Origin: Arachis hypogaea
Taxonomy: Eukaryota > Streptophyta > Magnoliopsida > Fabales > Fabaceae
DNA length: 64,000 bases
Reading direction: 5' to 3'
Assembly: GCF_003086295.3 (NCBI RefSeq)
Contig: NC_092055.1
Location: 124,721,484 to 124,785,483, forward strand
The number at the start of each line of letters is the position of its first letter. Position 1 is the first letter of the stretch. The notes beneath the pieces are model-generated. The model was not told where the DNA came from and made no database searches. It was given only the letters and a program-made list of their open reading frames with translations. A program made the position numbers and the translations under genes. Positions 61,276-64,000 of the stretch are shown in pieces.

Positions 61276-63722
61276 GGGTTATTTAAGGATTTTGGGTAAT
61301 GTTTCTTTCAAGAATTTTTTTTGGGATGAGAATGAAATAGTCAATGGTTTGTATTTAATTAGGCTTGACAGTGATGTAGTTTGAATGTATGAATTTGCTA
61401 TTGAAGTGGTAGATATTGTAGATGATGAGCCACACATAATTCTTGACTCTATTGAACAACTTGTACCATAAAAAATCCCAAAAAGAAGGACTAAGATGAT
61501 AATTTGTAGAAATCCAACTCCAAAAAAGAATATAGATGGTAAGAGTGGAAATAGGAGAAACAGAACCAACCAAAGAACAGACTAAGGCCAAAAAGGTCTA
61601 TTTCCCAAGCCTGTACCTACAAACCAACCAATCCTACAATCCCAAGCTCCAAATATCAACCCAAACACCATCCAACAGCAAAGTAAAGTCCAAGTCCAAT
61701 CCCATAATGTATCCCAAAATCCCATCGAAGGCCAAAGTGAAGTCCAAACACAAATTGAATTTGGAGTTAATGATGCAATGGGTCCAACTTTGCAAACAGG
61801 TTCTATGTCAGGTCCTTAGCTAGCACAACAAAGTCAATGCTAGAATGAGGTGCACACCCAGTAATTTAAAAGCAGTTAGAAGAATAGAAGAGCATCGTAT
61901 ATCAGGCCAACTCCCACTGGTCAAATGTTTGTGCAAGGAGGAAGGAATGTGGCATCAAAGATCTTTGTTCCTTGTGTGGAGTCTGATTCCTCTAATCTAG
62001 ATGACGATAGTGACTCTGACCTTGACTACCATCATTATGAATCTAAAGATTTACATAGTCTAATGTCATCCGATTATGAGGATGATATGATAGTGATCAC
62101 AACGTGTGGCCTCAGGAAAACCCACTAGCACCTTTTGGCCAAATTCATTTAGAGCTTGGGATGGAGTTTGCTACCATGGATGAGTTTAAGAGGGCAATGA
62201 GAAAGTATAATATTCAAATAGGAAGAAGCATCAAATTTAGCAGGATAAAGCCTACTAAATGTAAGGTAATTTGCTAGAATGAGAATTGTTCTTGGAACAT
62301 ATATTGTTCCAGGTCAAATGAGTCGCGGAGCTATTAAGTGAAGACTTTTGTGGATTAACACATCTGTACTAGAAGACACAATAACAAGTTTGTAGATAGG
62401 GTATAGGTTACTGAGATGCTAGAAGAAAATATTAGAGACCAATGAAAATCACTTGTGCTGAAGCTGAAACTTGGTTTAAAAGAGAGTTCAATGTGGCTAT
62501 TAATTACAAGATTTAGAGAGACATGAAAAAAGAAAGAAAAAATATTGAAGGTTTAAAGAGGGAATAATATGCTGAGTTGAGGGATTACCTTAACCAACTA
62601 CTTTGCAAATCTAGGATCAACTGTTCATTTGGATACCACTCTAATGCCTAACTCTCTGCCCTTGTTTAAGAGAGTTTACCTTTCTTTTAAGGCATGTAAG
62701 AAGGGTTTTGTGCTAGGGCGTAGACCATTCATTGGCCTTGATGGCACATTCTTGAAGGGTTTCTATAGAAGACACCTACTCACTGCAATAGGTCAAGATG
62801 TGAATAATCAAATTTTTTTAATTTCCTACAGAAACCAGAGATAACTGAAAATGGTTCTTGGAGCATTTATATGACGACTTAGGCAACCATAGAGTGCATG
62901 GTTGGAATTTTATTAGTGACTGACAGAAGGTGTAGAGTTTGTATTTGTTGAATTCAAATGGAAGGACAAACAACTTAAAGGGGAAATGTGGCAGTGTTGC
63001 AGATCCACCACAACTCAAGAGTTTGAGGCTCTAATGATGAGGCTGCAAAGGATCAATGCTGATGCATGGGAGTATTTGAATGAGCTTGATTTGAAATCGT
63101 GGACAAAGGCTCATTTTAGTGAGTGGCCAAATGTTGACAACGTAACTAACAACAATACTGAGACTTTCAATGGTATGATTGTGAAGTATAGAGGTAAACC
63201 CATCATTAGAATGTTAGAGGAATTAAGAGCATATGTAATAAGGATCATGGCAAGGAATAAAAAGAATCTATTTGGATATATTAGAACTATTACACTAAGA
63301 TAATTGAGTAGGTTTGAGAGAGAGAAAGAGGAGAGCAATAAGTGGAATCCCACCTGATCCAAAAATGATGCTGGTCCAAAAATGAGGTTAAGAAGCATCC
63401 ACCTAAAGTTACTATAAATTTGGGAAACCAAAAGGGCACTGGAAGATTCTGGCAGCTAACAGGCTTACCTACTATGCATGTTTGTGTTGCACTTGCTCTT
63501 AGAGGTTGTAGGCCAGAGGAGTAGATCCACAATTAGTATGGAATGCAGATATACATCACCATTTATCAATTCAATATCAACCTTGTCCTAAGCAGAGAAT
63601 TCTGGGATAAGACTGATGGTTATCCTCCACTACCTCCCCACTATAAAAAGCCAATTGGTAGGCCTACTAAAAAAAAAGAACAGATAAGAATAAGTCAAGA
63701 CCAAACTCCAATCCTCATAAGC
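61276..63722 (+). pseudogene. MULE (MuDR-type) transposase, main part, broken
   Basis: It continues the gene interrupted at 37539. Segments in order: linker (FKNFFWDENEIVNGL); acidic region (DLDYHHYESKDLHSLMSSDY); transposase core at 62629-62844 (FIGLDGTFLKGFYRRHLLTA then IGQDVNNQIF, with the first catalytic Asp in LDGTF); core continuation 62986-63303 (DLKSWTKAHFSEWPNVDNVT, NTETFNGMIVKYRGKPIIRM); a SWIM-like zinc finger near 63440-63520 (FWQLTGLPTMHVCVALALRG, where one expected Cys is Thr); and a tail (FWDKTDGYPPLPPHYKKPIG) ending at 63720. Many stops and frameshifts occur, so it is dead. MuDR transposases move Mutator elements by cut-and-paste; plant FAR1/FHY3 genes derive from them. Confidence 0.85.
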
Positions 63723-64000
63723 TAAGGAGAAATTATGGTGTAACCATATACAAATATTGTGGAGAAGTATGTCTATTAACCAAAATATTTGTTTAGAATC
63801 TTATTGATTGCTTAAACATATGTTTAAAATCATATATACTCACTTGAACTTGTTTTTATACTTTGATCATAACAACAGGATTTGTCAACAAAAGAAGGAT
63901 GATATTCTAGATGAGGAAGTAGATATGGCAGTAGAGGCAGCAACAAATCCATAAAACCAACAACCACAGGTAAGATAGTATATAATGTTCATATGAAAAT
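63723..64000 (+). other. MULE 3' end, truncated by the window
   Basis: AT-rich. A degenerate knuckle-like reading (NYGVTIYKYCGEVC) follows the transposase tail at about 63731. No terminal inverted repeat is visible before the window ends. Confidence 0.4.

Noticed and set aside
40316..62128. Acidic, repeat-rich ORFs (40380-41150, 61925-62128) as new host genes
   Set aside because: They lie within transposon X and the MULE remnant, are incomplete, and match the position of known element segments.

Overview
The window is nuclear DNA of a flowering plant, almost certainly a legume and most likely peanut or a wild relative (Arachis). It shows plant-type multi-exon genes with GT-AG introns and AT-rich intergenic DNA. 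It also holds a Ty3-gypsy element whose LTR begins TGATGAGCGGATAATTTATA, the start I recall for the Arachis FIDEL/Feral group; the genus is inferred from that. There is no prokaryotic, organellar or viral genome content.

Layout. Positions 1-1.2 kb hold a tandemly duplicated non-coding block. Four host genes occupy the first half. (1) A CPP/TCX (tesmin/TSO1-like CXC) gene, + strand, 1752-6344, eight coding exons, 604 aa. (2) An alpha/beta-hydrolase gene, + strand, 7862-10952, thirteen exons, 370 aa. (3) The peroxisomal ubiquitin-conjugating enzyme PEX4, - strand, 11499-13728, five coding exons, 157 aa, convergent with gene 2 and carrying a SINE in an intron. (4) A TOM1-like VHS/GAT gene (TOL6-like), - strand, 21572-30133, ten exons, 689 aa, with two inverted-repeat DNA transposons in its introns. 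A dead L1-type LINE (15.34-20.96 kb, - strand) lies between genes 3 and 4. I joined all four gene models by hand: splice sites and phases agree throughout, and the family motifs are intact.

From 30 to 37 kb the DNA is intergenic and full of small non-autonomous DNA transposons (MULE-type with 9-bp target duplications, a Tourist-like one with TAA) and minisatellites. From about 37 kb to the end there is one nest of transposons. A dead MULE transposase gene was split by an LTR element, called X here (TSD gggtt). X was itself invaded by a complete 10.7-kb FIDEL/Feral-like element (TSD tgtgt), by another LTR family now present as a solo LTR (TSD tgtat), and by a hAT-like MITE inside its left LTR (TSD ttgagaat).

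The most unusual structure is at 37.5-40.3 kb. The left LTR of X is followed not by a primer-binding site but by a 638-bp copy of the same MULE sequence that follows the right LTR, which then joins the middle of X. This looks like recombination between a solo-LTR allele and a full-length allele. The two large LTR elements belong to different families, yet each carries a gene of the plant 'putative transposon protein' type in place of visible reverse transcriptase and integrase. Each of the three LTR families also carries its own cluster of short GC-rich palindromes.
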